Below, piece by piece: positions 7,666 through 15,701 of a DNA stretch of 64,000 nt (position 1 is its first letter; each line of letters opens with the position of its first letter). Origin of the DNA: Actinomyces sp. oral taxon 171 str. F0337 (lineage in GTDB: Bacteria > Actinomycetota > Actinomycetes > Actinomycetales > Actinomycetaceae); assembly GCF_005696555.1 (NCBI RefSeq), contig NZ_CP040005.1, positions 2,852,001 through 2,916,000 on the forward strand, given 5' to 3'. The position numbers and the translations under genes were made by a program. Under the pieces are notes generated by a model. The model saw only the letters and a list, made by a program, of their open reading frames with translations. It did not search any database and was not told the origin of the DNA.

Positions 7666-9348
7666 ATGTCCGCTACGCCCAGCGACCCTGCGTCCTCGGC
7701 GCCGTCGGCACCCGACGGCCCTCTCATCGTCCAGTCCGACAAGTCCGTCCTCCTGGAGGTCGCCCACCCCCAGGCCGGGCAGGCCCGCCGCGCCATCGCC
7801 GCCTTCGCCGAGCTGGAGCGAGCCCCCGAGCACATCCACACCTACCGGATCACGCCGCTGGCCCTGTGGAACGCGCGCGCCGCGGGCCTGGACGCGGAGA
7901 CGGTCGTCCACACCCTCATCACCTACTCGCGCTTCCCGGTGCCGCACGCCCTGCTCACCGAGATCGCCGAGACGATGAGCCGCTACGGCCGCCTCCAGCT
8001 CCTCACCGACCCCGCCCACGGCCTGGTCCTGCACGCCACCGACGTGCCGGTCCTGGAGGAGGTCATGCGCTCCAAGCGCACCAAGGGCCTGCTGGGGACC
8101 CGGCTCGGAGAGGCCGACGTCATCGTCCACCCCTCGGAGCGCGGCCACCTCAAGCAGGTGCTCATCAAGCTGGGCTGGCCGGCCGAGGACCTGGCCGGCT
8201 ACGTCGACGGCGAGGCCCACCCCATCACGCTGACCGACTCCCCCGGCACCTTCCAGCTGCGCCCCTACCAGACCGAGGCGGTGGAGAGCTTTTGGGCGGG
8301 GGGCTCGGGCGTGGTCGTCCTGCCCTGCGGGGCCGGCAAGACCCTCGTGGGCGCCGCCTCCATGGCCAAGAGCTCGACGACGACGCTCATCCTGGTCACC
8401 AACACGGTCTCGGCGCGTCAGTGGAAGGAGGAGCTCATGCGCTTCACCACCCTGACCGAGGAGGAGATCGGCGAGTACTCCGGCTCGCGCAAGGAGGTCC
8501 GCCCCGTCACGATCGCCACCTACCAGGTGCTGACCACCCGCCGCAAGGGCGTCTACCCGCACCTGGACCTGCTGGACTCCCACGACTGGGGGCTCATCGT
8601 CTACGACGAGGTCCACCTGCTGCCCGCCCCGATCTTCCGGATGACCGCGGACCTGCAGGCGCGCCGCCGCCTGGGCCTGACCGCGACCCTCGTGCGCGAG
8701 GACGGCCGTGAAGACGAGGTCTTCAGCCTCATCGGTCCCAAGCGCTACGACGCCCCCTGGAAGGACCTGGAGAACCAGGGCTGGATCGCCCCCGCGATCT
8801 GCACCGAGGTGCGCCTGACCCTCGACGCCGGTGAGCGCATGGCCTACGCGACCGCCGAGCCCGAGGAGCGCTACCGCCTGGCCGCCTCCTCCCCGCGCAA
8901 GCTGCCGATCATCGATGCCCTCCTGGCCCGCCACGAGGGCGAGTCGGCCCTCGTCATCGGCCAGTACGTGGACCAGCTCACCGAGATCGCCGAGCACCTG
9001 GGCGCCCCCGTCATCACCGGCTCGACAACGGTGCGCGAGCGTCAGCGCCTCTACGACGCCTTCCGCTCCGGAGATATCCGTACACTGGTGGTGTCCAAGG
9101 TCGCGAACTTCTCCATCGACCTGCCCGGGGCGAGCGTGGCCGTACAGGTCTCGGGCTCCTTCGGCTCGCGCCAGGAGGAGGCCCAGCGGCTCGGTCGGAT
9201 CGTTCGCCCCAAGGAGGACGGCCGCCAGGCCCACTTCTACACGGTCGTCGCCCGCGACACCGCCGACCAGGAGTACGCAGCCCACCGCCAACGATTCCTG
9301 GCCGAGCAGGGATACGCATACGCCATCATCGACGCCGAGGAGGCATGA
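7666..9348 (+). CDS. XPB/ERCC3-type DNA helicase
   Basis: The protein has 560 residues and the SF2 domain order of bacterial XPB (XPBII) proteins: an N-terminal damage-recognition-like domain, a Walker A motif LPCGAGKT (Lys225), DEVH at 314-317 in LIVYDEVHLLP, and a second RecA domain ending with QVSGSFGSRQEEAQRLGRI (motif VI). It is a predicted 3'-5' DNA helicase for repair or recombination. The ATG at 7666 follows a GATACT box by 7 nt, so the message is probably leaderless. The helicase_C_3 gene nearby is its usual neighbour, and a small membrane-protein gene follows after 3 bp. Confidence 0.93.
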   Translation: MSATPSDPASSAPSAPDGPLIVQSDKSVLLEVAHPQAGQARRAIAAFAELERAPEHIHTYRITPLALWNARAAGLDAETVVHTLITYSRFPVPHALLTEIAETMSRYGRLQLLTDPAHGLVLHATDVPVLEEVMRSKRTKGLLGTRLGEADVIVHPSERGHLKQVLIKLGWPAEDLAGYVDGEAHPITLTDSPGTFQLRPYQTEAVESFWAGGSGVVVLPCGAGKTLVGAASMAKSSTTTLILVTNTVSARQWKEELMRFTTLTEEEIGEYSGSRKEVRPVTIATYQVLTTRRKGVYPHLDLLDSHDWGLIVYDEVHLLPAPIFRMTADLQARRRLGLTATLVREDGREDEVFSLIGPKRYDAPWKDLENQGWIAPAICTEVRLTLDAGERMAYATAEPEERYRLAASSPRKLPIIDALLARHEGESALVIGQYVDQLTEIAEHLGAPVITGSTTVRERQRLYDAFRSGDIRTLVVSKVANFSIDLPGASVAVQVSGSFGSRQEEAQRLGRIVRPKEDGRQAHFYTVVARDTADQEYAAHRQRFLAEQGYAYAIIDAEEA

Positions 9349-9351
9349 ACC

Positions 9352-9621
9352 ATGTCACATGAACGTCACCGACTCGCCACCCGGGGCAAGTCCCCCTTGT
9401 CACTGCGTCAGCAGTTCCTCGTACTCATCATTACGAGCGCCCTGCTCCTCGCCTATTTCGTCCCCATGCACATGAACCTTGTGGGCAGCCACATGTCCCC
9501 ACTCCGGATGGGCATGCTCATCGTCGGCGACGCGGGGGTGTTCGGCCTGCAGATCATCTTCTTCCTGGTCCTGTTCGCCCGCTGGCGCCGGACCCGCACG
9601 GAGGCCGCCGAGCCTCGGTGA
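9352..9621 (+). CDS. Small two-helix membrane protein
   Basis: The protein has 89 residues with two membrane segments (FLVLIITSALLLAYFVPMHM and IVGDAGVFGLQIIFFLVLFA) and a basic C-terminus. The ATG lies 3 bases after the helicase stop, so it is probably translated from the same message. I recognise no characterised family. It is convergent with the amidotransferase gene. Confidence 0.6.
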   Translation: MSHERHRLATRGKSPLSLRQQFLVLIITSALLLAYFVPMHMNLVGSHMSPLRMGMLIVGDAGVFGLQIIFFLVLFARWRRTRTEAAEPR

Positions 9622-9646
9622 GCCCGGCGGCGATGAGCAGGCCGGC

Positions 9647-10555
9647 TCAACGCGCCAGGCGGCGGGCGCGCACGTTGCGCACGAGGACCCGCGCCAGGGT
9701 GCGGCCGAAGGCCTGGATGACGGGATCCACCCTCTCTGCCTCCTCACGGGCGGCGGCCCCGGCGCTCGCGGCCGCCTCGGGCAGGTCCGCAGCGGTCGCC
9801 CCGTGGGTTCCGGCGGCGCCCGGTGCGGCGTTCTTCCCGGCAGCCACCTCCAGGGCGTCGCGAGCGGCCTTGAGCGAGGCTGTGTCCATGGTGCCGGCCT
9901 GCTCGTTCAGGGCGTCGCGGGTGCGCCAGTAGGCGACGCGCGCCGGGTCGGACTCGGGATGGTGCTGGAAGGCCAGGAGCCGGCCGGCCCGCCAGGTATG
10001 CACCGGGGAGCGGTCGGAGGAGGCCAGGAGGGTGGCAGCCTCGGGCAGGTGAGTGACGGCGTCGTAGTGGGAGACGATGACGGGTAGGCGGGTTCCGTCG
10101 GAGGTGGAGATCCCGGCGCGGTGGGCGGCGCGGACGGCCTCGGCGGCCACCTGCCCGAAGACCGGGTCGCTCTCGCCGGCCGGCGTGATGGTCAGCTCGA
10201 CGACGCCGACCTCGTCATTGCCCAGCGCCGGCACGGCCGTGGTGCCGCCCAGGGCCTCGGCGGCCACCTGGGCGCCCAGGCAGATGGCGATGGCGGGGAT
10301 GTTGTCGGCGACAACGCCGCGCAGCAGCTCACGCAGATCCGCCAGCCAGGGGTGGTCGGCCTCGTCGTGGGCGCTCATGGATCCGCCCAGCACGACGAGG
10401 CCGTCACCGACCTCCTCGAGGGTCGGGATGGCCTCGCCCTGCCACGGGCGCACCATGCGCAGCGCGGCCCCCTCGGCGAAGAGCCACTCCCCCAGGCGCC
10501 CCACGGGCGCGAGCTCCTCGGGCTCGATGACGGTGATCGTGAGCATGTCTGTCAT
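9647..10555 (-). CDS. Class I glutamine amidotransferase-like protein
   Basis: The protein has 302 residues. A GATase1 domain occupies roughly residues 1-230, with the nucleophile Cys in IAICLGAQVAAEAL and the catalytic His-Glu in FQHHPESDP. It resembles stand-alone GMP synthase-like amidotransferases, which transfer ammonia from glutamine or hydrolyse gamma-glutamyl compounds. A roughly 60-residue basic C-terminal extension ends ARVLVRNVRARRLAR. The start at 10555 is set by homology and a CAGAAT box 7 nt upstream; the longer open frame to 11089 overlaps the divergent TPM gene. The substrate is unknown. Confidence 0.8.
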   Translation of the reverse strand: MTDMLTITVIEPEELAPVGRLGEWLFAEGAALRMVRPWQGEAIPTLEEVGDGLVVLGGSMSAHDEADHPWLADLRELLRGVVADNIPAIAICLGAQVAAEALGGTTAVPALGNDEVGVVELTITPAGESDPVFGQVAAEAVRAAHRAGISTSDGTRLPVIVSHYDAVTHLPEAATLLASSDRSPVHTWRAGRLLAFQHHPESDPARVAYWRTRDALNEQAGTMDTASLKAARDALEVAAGKNAAPGAAGTHGATAADLPEAAASAGAAAREEAERVDPVIQAFGRTLARVLVRNVRARRLAR

Positions 10556-10630
10556 GGGTGACATTCTGCCGGTGGTTCGGTTGCTCGTGACGGGCGACAG
10601 GCTCACACGTGCCGCCTGAGGCGAAACGAC

Positions 10631-10660
10631 TTGCTCACACCGGCGCCCTGCGGGGACTAT
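10631..10660 (+). promoter_or_regulatory. Predicted leaderless promoter of the TPM gene
   Basis: TTGCTC (10631-10636) and GACTAT (10655-10660) are 18 bp apart, and the ATG at 10668 lies 7 nt beyond the -10 box. The alternative in-frame ATG at 10659 would lie inside the -10 box, so this promoter decides the start. Confidence 0.5.
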
Positions 10661-10667
10661 GGCCCGG

Positions 10668-12875
10668 ATGAAGCACCCACAGTCCCCGCACCCCCGTCCT
10701 TGGCACCAGATGGCCCTCTCCGGCCTTGCGACGACGGCCGTCCTGGGGCTGCTGGGGCTCTCGGCGAGCGCCGCGGCCGCGCCGACGACGGCCGGCTCCG
10801 CGCCCCTGGCCCTCACCTCCTCCATCCCGGCGGCGTCGGCCGTGTCGGCGGCCGCGCCCCGAGCCCTCCCGGCAGCATCGACAACCCTGAGCCAGCACGT
10901 CACCGACGAGCTCGGGATCCTGGACGCCTCCAAGGCCCAGCAGGCCGTGGACACGATGTCCTCCAAGCACGGCGTGGGCCTGTGGGTGCTGACCGTCTCC
11001 GACTCCAGCCGCAAGGCCTCCGCGATCGCCGAGCAGGCCTTCAAGGACACGAAGCTGGGACGCGACGACATGCTCCTGGTCATCAACATCCCCGCCGACG
11101 GCTCGGCCTCGAAGAGCTACAAGCTGCAGGCGCACAGCAACTCCTCGAAGTTCTCCGAGTCTGACTACAGGCGGATCGACTCGGCCCTCAAGAAGCAGCT
11201 GAGCGCGGGCAGCTACGACGACGCCGTGGCGGCCATCCCGGAGAACATATCCGGCTCCTCGGGCTCAGGCAGTTCACACAACTCGGGGGGCTCGGGCTCC
11301 TCAGCCCTTCCGGTGCTGCTGGGAGGGGGCGCGGTGGCGGCCGGTGGGGCCGCCGCCTGGACGGTGTACAAGCGCAGGAAGAACAAGGAGAACGACGACA
11401 TGCTGTTCGGCAAGCGCAAGAAGCAGGCCGCCTCGGGCGGCGCGCCGGCGGACCAGGCATCAGGGCCCGCCGCGATGACGGTGGAGCAGCTGCGCACCCA
11501 GGCCGGCAGCGCCCTGGTCCAGGCCGACGACACGGTGCGCGCCGCAGCCGAGGAGCTGTCCTACGCGCAGGCGCAGTTCGGCCTGTCCGCCACGGACGCC
11601 TTCACCGCCGCCCTGGACAGCGCCCGTAAGCACCTGTCGCGGTGCTTCGAGCTGCGCAAGATCCTCGACGACGACATCCCCGAGACCGAGCCGCAGCAGC
11701 GCCAGATGTACACCGAGATCCTCCAGCGCTGCTCGGAGGCGGTCGGTGAGATCCGCGCCCAGGAGGAGGCCTTCAACAAGCGGCGCGGCATCGAGGCGAA
11801 CCTGCCGACGTCGATCGCCGAGACCGCCCAGCGGGCCGACGAGACCGAGCAGGCCATCGTCATGGCCGAGACGATCCTGGTGACGCTCAGTGCCGCCTAC
11901 CCCGCCTCCTCCCTGACCAGCGTGGCCCAGGCCCCCGAGCAGGCCCGCCGCCTGCTGGCCGCCGGGCGCACCGCCCTGGACCAGGCCCGCGCGAGCGTTG
12001 AGGCCTCCCAGGACGCGACGGCCGTGGAGCAGGTGCGCATCGCCCAGGGCTCCATCGCCCAGGCCGGCCAGCTGGCCGCCCAGGTCACCGGGGCCCGCGA
12101 GCGCCTCCAGAGCGCGGCGAAGGATCTGGAGGCGGCCATCGCCTCGATCTCCTCGGACCTGGTGGACGCCAAGCGTCTGGAGGACTCGGTGCCGGCGGCG
12201 ACCCTGGCCCCGCTCGTGGCCGACGCCGAGGCCGCCGTCGAGCAGGGCCGTCAGGCCAGCGGCGCCAACCCGACCGGCGATCCCCTGGCCGCCCTGGACC
12301 ACCTGGCCCGGGCCGAGGCCGCCATCGACGCCGCCCTGGCCCCGGCCCGCGAGCGCGAGGAGAACGACTCGCGCGCCCGGGCCTCCCTGGGCTCGCGCCT
12401 GGCCCGCCTCAACTCCCAGGTGGAGTCCGTGACCTCCTACATCACCACCTACCGCGGGGCGGTGGGCCCTTCGGCGCGCACAGCGCTGAGCGAGGCCGCA
12501 CGTCACGCCACGGCCGCCACCAGTGTCCAGACCACCGACCCGGTGGCGGCTCTGGCAGAGGTCGCGGCAGCCGAGCCGCTCATCGCCCAGGCCCAGGCCC
12601 TGGCCGAGGCCGACGTGCGCGGCTCGTCATCGAGCTCGTGGGGCCCGCGCTCCGGTGAGGGCTACTCCTACTCCGGCGGTTACGGCCGCTCGGGAGGCGG
12701 GCTCGACCTGGGCTCGCTGCTGCTGGGAGGGCTGCTGATGGGCGGCGGCCACAACTACGGCGGCTGGGGCTCCCACCACGACAGCGACTGGGGCGGAGGC
12801 GGCGGCTTCTTCTCCGGAGGCGGGGACTTCCTGGACGGGGTCGGCGACTTCTTCGACGGGGGCGGCGACTTCTGA
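10668..12875 (+). CDS. Secreted/membrane TPM-domain protein with Gly-rich tail
   Basis: The protein has 735 residues. It opens with a signal peptide (ALSGLATTAVLGLLGLSASA), then a TPM domain (about LSQHVTDELGILDASKA to DDAVAAIPENISG), a Ser/Gly linker, one membrane helix (ALPVLLGGGAVAAGGAAAWTV) and a long Ala/Gln/Glu-rich alpha-helical region. The end is a Gly/Ser/Tyr-rich tail (GGGFFSGGGDFLDGVGDFFD). TPM proteins of the YgcG/Psb32 type are envelope proteins, some with phosphatase activity. The helical part is probably cytoplasmic. The pspA gene follows about 230 bp downstream, which supports an envelope-stress role. Confidence 0.8.
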   Translation: MKHPQSPHPRPWHQMALSGLATTAVLGLLGLSASAAAAPTTAGSAPLALTSSIPAASAVSAAAPRALPAASTTLSQHVTDELGILDASKAQQAVDTMSSKHGVGLWVLTVSDSSRKASAIAEQAFKDTKLGRDDMLLVINIPADGSASKSYKLQAHSNSSKFSESDYRRIDSALKKQLSAGSYDDAVAAIPENISGSSGSGSSHNSGGSGSSALPVLLGGGAVAAGGAAAWTVYKRRKNKENDDMLFGKRKKQAASGGAPADQASGPAAMTVEQLRTQAGSALVQADDTVRAAAEELSYAQAQFGLSATDAFTAALDSARKHLSRCFELRKILDDDIPETEPQQRQMYTEILQRCSEAVGEIRAQEEAFNKRRGIEANLPTSIAETAQRADETEQAIVMAETILVTLSAAYPASSLTSVAQAPEQARRLLAAGRTALDQARASVEASQDATAVEQVRIAQGSIAQAGQLAAQVTGARERLQSAAKDLEAAIASISSDLVDAKRLEDSVPAATLAPLVADAEAAVEQGRQASGANPTGDPLAALDHLARAEAAIDAALAPAREREENDSRARASLGSRLARLNSQVESVTSYITTYRGAVGPSARTALSEAARHATAATSVQTTDPVAALAEVAAAEPLIAQAQALAEADVRGSSSSSWGPRSGEGYSYSGGYGRSGGGLDLGSLLLGGLLMGGGHNYGGWGSHHDSDWGGGGGFFSGGGDFLDGVGDFFDGGGDF

Positions 12876-13030
12876 GCCGCGTCCCTCCGGTGGCAGGCCC
12901 CGGTCGCACGCCACTCATGCCCTGAGCGATGCGGCCCCCGCCCGCGTGACTCCGGGCGCGGGGACCTGCGATCATAACGCCTGATCCGCCCGGCCCACCC
13001 GGCAAGCACCCGGCAAGCACCGAGTCCGTA

Positions 13031-13071
13031 TCTGCCCATACCTGCCCACAATCTGCCCACAATCTGCCCAC
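13031..13071 (+). repeat. Helix-phased CTGCCCA repeats upstream of pspA
   Basis: CTGCCCA occurs at 13032, 13042, 13053 and 13064, so four copies spaced 10-11 bp apart lie on one face of the helix. The last ends about 37 bp before the pspA ATG. Just upstream a CCGGCAAGCA unit is also repeated twice in tandem. Such phasing suggests cooperative activator binding, but no known motif is recognised. Confidence 0.45.
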
Positions 13072-13106
13072 ACCGACGTCGCAGCCCGACGGAAGGACGA
13101 ACAACC

Positions 13107-13955
13107 ATGGCTGAGAAGCAGTCGATCCTGGGACGCATCGCCCAGCTCACCCGCGCCAACGTCAACGCGCTCCTGGACCGCGCTGAGGACCCGGAGAAGA
13201 TGCTCAACCAGCTGGTACGGGACTACACGGCGTCCATTGCCGAGGCCCGTGACGCCGTCGCCCAGACGATCGGCAACCTGCGTCTGGCGGAGAAGGACCA
13301 CGACGCCGACGTCGCCGAGGCCAAGGACTGGGGCAACAAGGCCCTGGCCGCCTCCCGCAAGGCCGACCAACTGCGCAGCGGCGGCGACACGGCCGGCGCG
13401 GACAAGTGGGACTCGCTGGCCAAGATCGCGCTGACCAAGCAGATCACGGCGGAGAACGAGGCCAAGGCCGCCGAGCCGATGATCACCTCCCAGCGCCAGG
13501 TCGTCGAGCAGCTCAAGACCGGTCTGCAGCAGATGGAGGTCAAGCTCGGCGAGCTGCGCTCCAAGCGCGACCAGCTCATCGCCCGCCAGAAGACCGCCGA
13601 GGCCCAGGTCAAGGTGCAGGGCGCCATCCGCTCCATCAACGTCCTGGACCCCACCAGCGACCTGTCCCGCTACGAGGACCAGGTGCGTCGGGTCGAGGCC
13701 CAGGCCGCCGGGCAGATGGAGCTGGCCGGATCCTCCCTGGAGTCCCAGTTCGCCGAGCTCGAGGCCTCCGGCGCCGGCCTGGAGGCCGAGGCCCGGCTGG
13801 CGGCCCTGAAGTCCGGGCAGAACCCGGAGCTGCAGGCCTCTCCGCAGCAGGCCCCCGCCCAGATCACCGACGGTGACGACGACGCGATCAACGCCGCCTT
13901 CGCGGCCCTGAAGAACCAGGGTCAGCCGGTCGGCGAGGAGAAGTCCTCCTACTGA
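13107..13955 (+). CDS. pspA: PspA/IM30 family envelope-stress protein
   Basis: The protein has 282 residues and the PspA/IM30 organisation: an N-terminal amphipathic helix (SILGRIAQLTRANVNALLDRAEDPEKML) followed by long coiled-coil helices to about residue 240 and a disordered tail. Members bind stressed membranes and protect them from proton leakage. The ATG follows GGAAGGACGA. The TPM gene lies upstream and a strong terminator follows. A PspC-domain protein is encoded far away at 55957-56253. The phased CTGCCCA repeats in front are the likely regulatory site. Confidence 0.92.
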   Translation: MAEKQSILGRIAQLTRANVNALLDRAEDPEKMLNQLVRDYTASIAEARDAVAQTIGNLRLAEKDHDADVAEAKDWGNKALAASRKADQLRSGGDTAGADKWDSLAKIALTKQITAENEAKAAEPMITSQRQVVEQLKTGLQQMEVKLGELRSKRDQLIARQKTAEAQVKVQGAIRSINVLDPTSDLSRYEDQVRRVEAQAAGQMELAGSSLESQFAELEASGAGLEAEARLAALKSGQNPELQASPQQAPAQITDGDDDAINAAFAALKNQGQPVGEEKSSY

Positions 13956-13986
13956 CCCGACCGCGCCGCGCAGGCGCATCGGCCGC

Positions 13987-14029
13987 AAGCCGCCCGGTCC
14001 TCATCGTCCTGGTGAGTGCCGGGCGGCTT
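13987..14029 (+). terminator. Terminator after pspA
   Basis: The arms AAGCCGCCCGG (13987-13997) and CCGGGCGGCTT (14019-14029) form a perfect 11-bp stem with a 21-nt loop about 30 bp after the pspA stop. No long T-tract follows, as is common in actinobacteria. Confidence 0.7.
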
Positions 14030-14117
14030 CGTGCTCCACGACGCCGGCCGGTATCGGTGCGGTGTCTTCGAGCGTCGCCGGAGGCTACTGGACTCCATGA
14101 CCGGTAGCATGAGCCTC

Positions 14118-14720
14118 ATGAGCGTACCGACTTATCTTCTCGTCGATGGCGAGAACATTGACGCCACTCTCGGCATGAGCGTGCTGGGGCGGCGTCCCGA
14201 ACCTGAGGAGCGGCCCCGTTGGGACCGGGTCCTCGCATACTGCGATGAACTGTCCTCCGCTGACGCCACCGAGGGTGAGGGGGACGAGGCACGAGCCCTG
14301 TTCTTCCTCAACGCCACCAGCGGCCATATGCCCATGAGCTTCATCCAGGCCCTGCTGGCCATGGACTATCGCCCCGTGCCGCTGGCCGGGTCCGGAAGCA
14401 ATGAGGAGAAGGTCGTCGACATCGGTATTCAGCGCACCCTGGAGGCGCTGGCCGAGCGGGTCGAGTCGGGCCAGGAGGCCCACGTCCTGCTGGGCAGCCA
14501 TGACGGCGACTACATCCCCCACATCGAGCGGCTCCTGCAGGCCGGCGCCAAGGTGGGGATCCTGTGCTTCCGCGAGTTCCTCAACGCCCAGCTGGCCGGC
14601 CTGGAGGGCGAGGGCCTGACGATCTACGACCTGGAGAGTGACGTCAAGGCCTTCACCATCCCGCTGCCGCGCGTGTGCATCATCCCGCTGGAGGACTTCG
14701 ACCCACTCGCCTTCCTCTGA
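14118..14720 (+). CDS. NYN domain (PIN-like) protein
   Basis: The protein has 200 residues. It begins YLLVDGENIDATLG and contains SHDGDYIPHIERLLQAGAKV, the two acidic signatures of NYN/PIN-like ribonucleases, so an RNase or RNA-processing role is likely. I choose the third in-frame ATG (14118) because the domain begins at once and a TAGCAT box lies 7 nt upstream; ATGs at 14097 and 14109 are alternatives. It is monocistronic between two terminators. Confidence 0.8.
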   Translation: MSVPTYLLVDGENIDATLGMSVLGRRPEPEERPRWDRVLAYCDELSSADATEGEGDEARALFFLNATSGHMPMSFIQALLAMDYRPVPLAGSGSNEEKVVDIGIQRTLEALAERVESGQEAHVLLGSHDGDYIPHIERLLQAGAKVGILCFREFLNAQLAGLEGEGLTIYDLESDVKAFTIPLPRVCIIPLEDFDPLAFL

Positions 14721-14729
14721 CCCGACGGC

Positions 14730-14755
14730 GGGGCGGCGGCACCTGTCGCCGCCCC
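14730..14755 (+). terminator. Terminator after NYN gene
   Basis: GGGGCGGCG (14730-14738) pairs with CGCCGCCCC (14747-14755) around an 8-nt loop, and GTTTC follows. It lies about 10 bp after the stop of the NYN gene. Confidence 0.75.
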
Positions 14756-14963
14756 GTTTCATGTCACAGGCCGACTCACCGAGGAGTCGCCGGCTGCTGC
14801 CTCTGTTCAAGCAACAACCACACAGTTCCCCAGTTTTGTGGGATTTCCAAGACTCCCCGGGTCTACAATTGGTTCGAGGTCACACCAACCACTTGACCTA
14901 TCAACAGCGACCATTCGGAACTCATTCAGGAAACGACCAGAAACTGAAGGAATGGTGAGACTC

Positions 14964-15701
14964 ATGGAGCGTTCCCAGCAGTCCCGCACCGAAGCTCACC
15001 TCCTTGTCGTCGACGATGAACCCAACATCCGCGACCTGCTGGCCTCGTCCCTGCGCTTCGCAGGCTTCGAGGTCTCGATCGCAGGCGACGGCAACGGCGC
15101 CCTGAAGACGGTGGAGAAGACATCCCCGGATCTGGTGGTCCTTGATGTCATGCTGCCCGACATGGACGGCTTCACCGTGGCACGGCGCCTGCGTGAACGT
15201 GACGTGACCACCCCGATCCTCTTCCTGACCGCCCGCGACGACATGGCGGACAAGGTCCAGGGCCTGACCGTCGGCGGCGACGACTACGTCACCAAGCCCT
15301 TCGGGCTGGAGGAGGTCATCGCCCGCATTCGTGCCATCCTGCGCCGCACCCACGCCATTGAGAACCAGGACGACGGCGTCGTGCGCGTAGCCGATCTGAT
15401 CCTGGACGAGGACGCCCACGAGGTGTACCGCGCCGAGGTCGAGGTGGACCTGTCGCCCACCGAGTTCAAGCTCCTGCGCTACCTCATGCTCAACGCCGGG
15501 CGCGTCGTGTCCAAGGCGCAGATCCTCGACCACGTCTGGGAGTACGACTGGAACGGTGACGCCGCGATCGTGGAGTCCTACATCTCCTACCTGCGCCGCA
15601 AGGTGGATCAGATCCAGGGCGCTGACGGCCAGCCCGTCACTCCGCTCATCCAGACTCGTCGCGGAGTCGGCTACATGCTTCGCGAACCCAAGGCCGAGTG
15701 A
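14964..15701 (+). CDS. OmpR-family response regulator
   Basis: The protein has 245 residues. A receiver domain carries the acidic pocket (VVDDEP), the phosphoacceptor Asp61 in LVVLDVMLPDMDG and the Lys in TKPFG. A winged-helix DNA-binding domain follows (LSPTEFKLLRYLMLNAGRVV, RRGVGYMLRE). I choose the ATG at 14964, the one with an AAGGA at usable distance; an ATG at 14952 abuts that site. The TrcR/MprA-like type is inferred. A TACAAT -10-like box at 14864-14869 gives a roughly 90-nt leader. The next gene overlaps it by one base and is the cognate kinase. Confidence 0.93.
   Translation: MERSQQSRTEAHLLVVDDEPNIRDLLASSLRFAGFEVSIAGDGNGALKTVEKTSPDLVVLDVMLPDMDGFTVARRLRERDVTTPILFLTARDDMADKVQGLTVGGDDYVTKPFGLEEVIARIRAILRRTHAIENQDDGVVRVADLILDEDAHEVYRAEVEVDLSPTEFKLLRYLMLNAGRVVSKAQILDHVWEYDWNGDAAIVESYISYLRRKVDQIQGADGQPVTPLIQTRRGVGYMLREPKAE

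Noticed and set aside
7390..9291. Minus-strand open frame of 633 codons across the XPB helicase
   Set aside because: The plus-strand frame encodes a complete helicase with Walker motifs; the antisense frame has no start signal and also runs through the palindromic repeat.
12936..12963. GC-rich imperfect hairpin after the TPM gene
   Set aside because: Pairing needs a bulge and a mismatch; not distinguishable from background.
13031..13071. CTGCCCA repeats as a CRISPR array
   Set aside because: Repeat units are about 7 bp with 3-4 bp gaps, far too short for repeats and spacers, and no cas gene is present.
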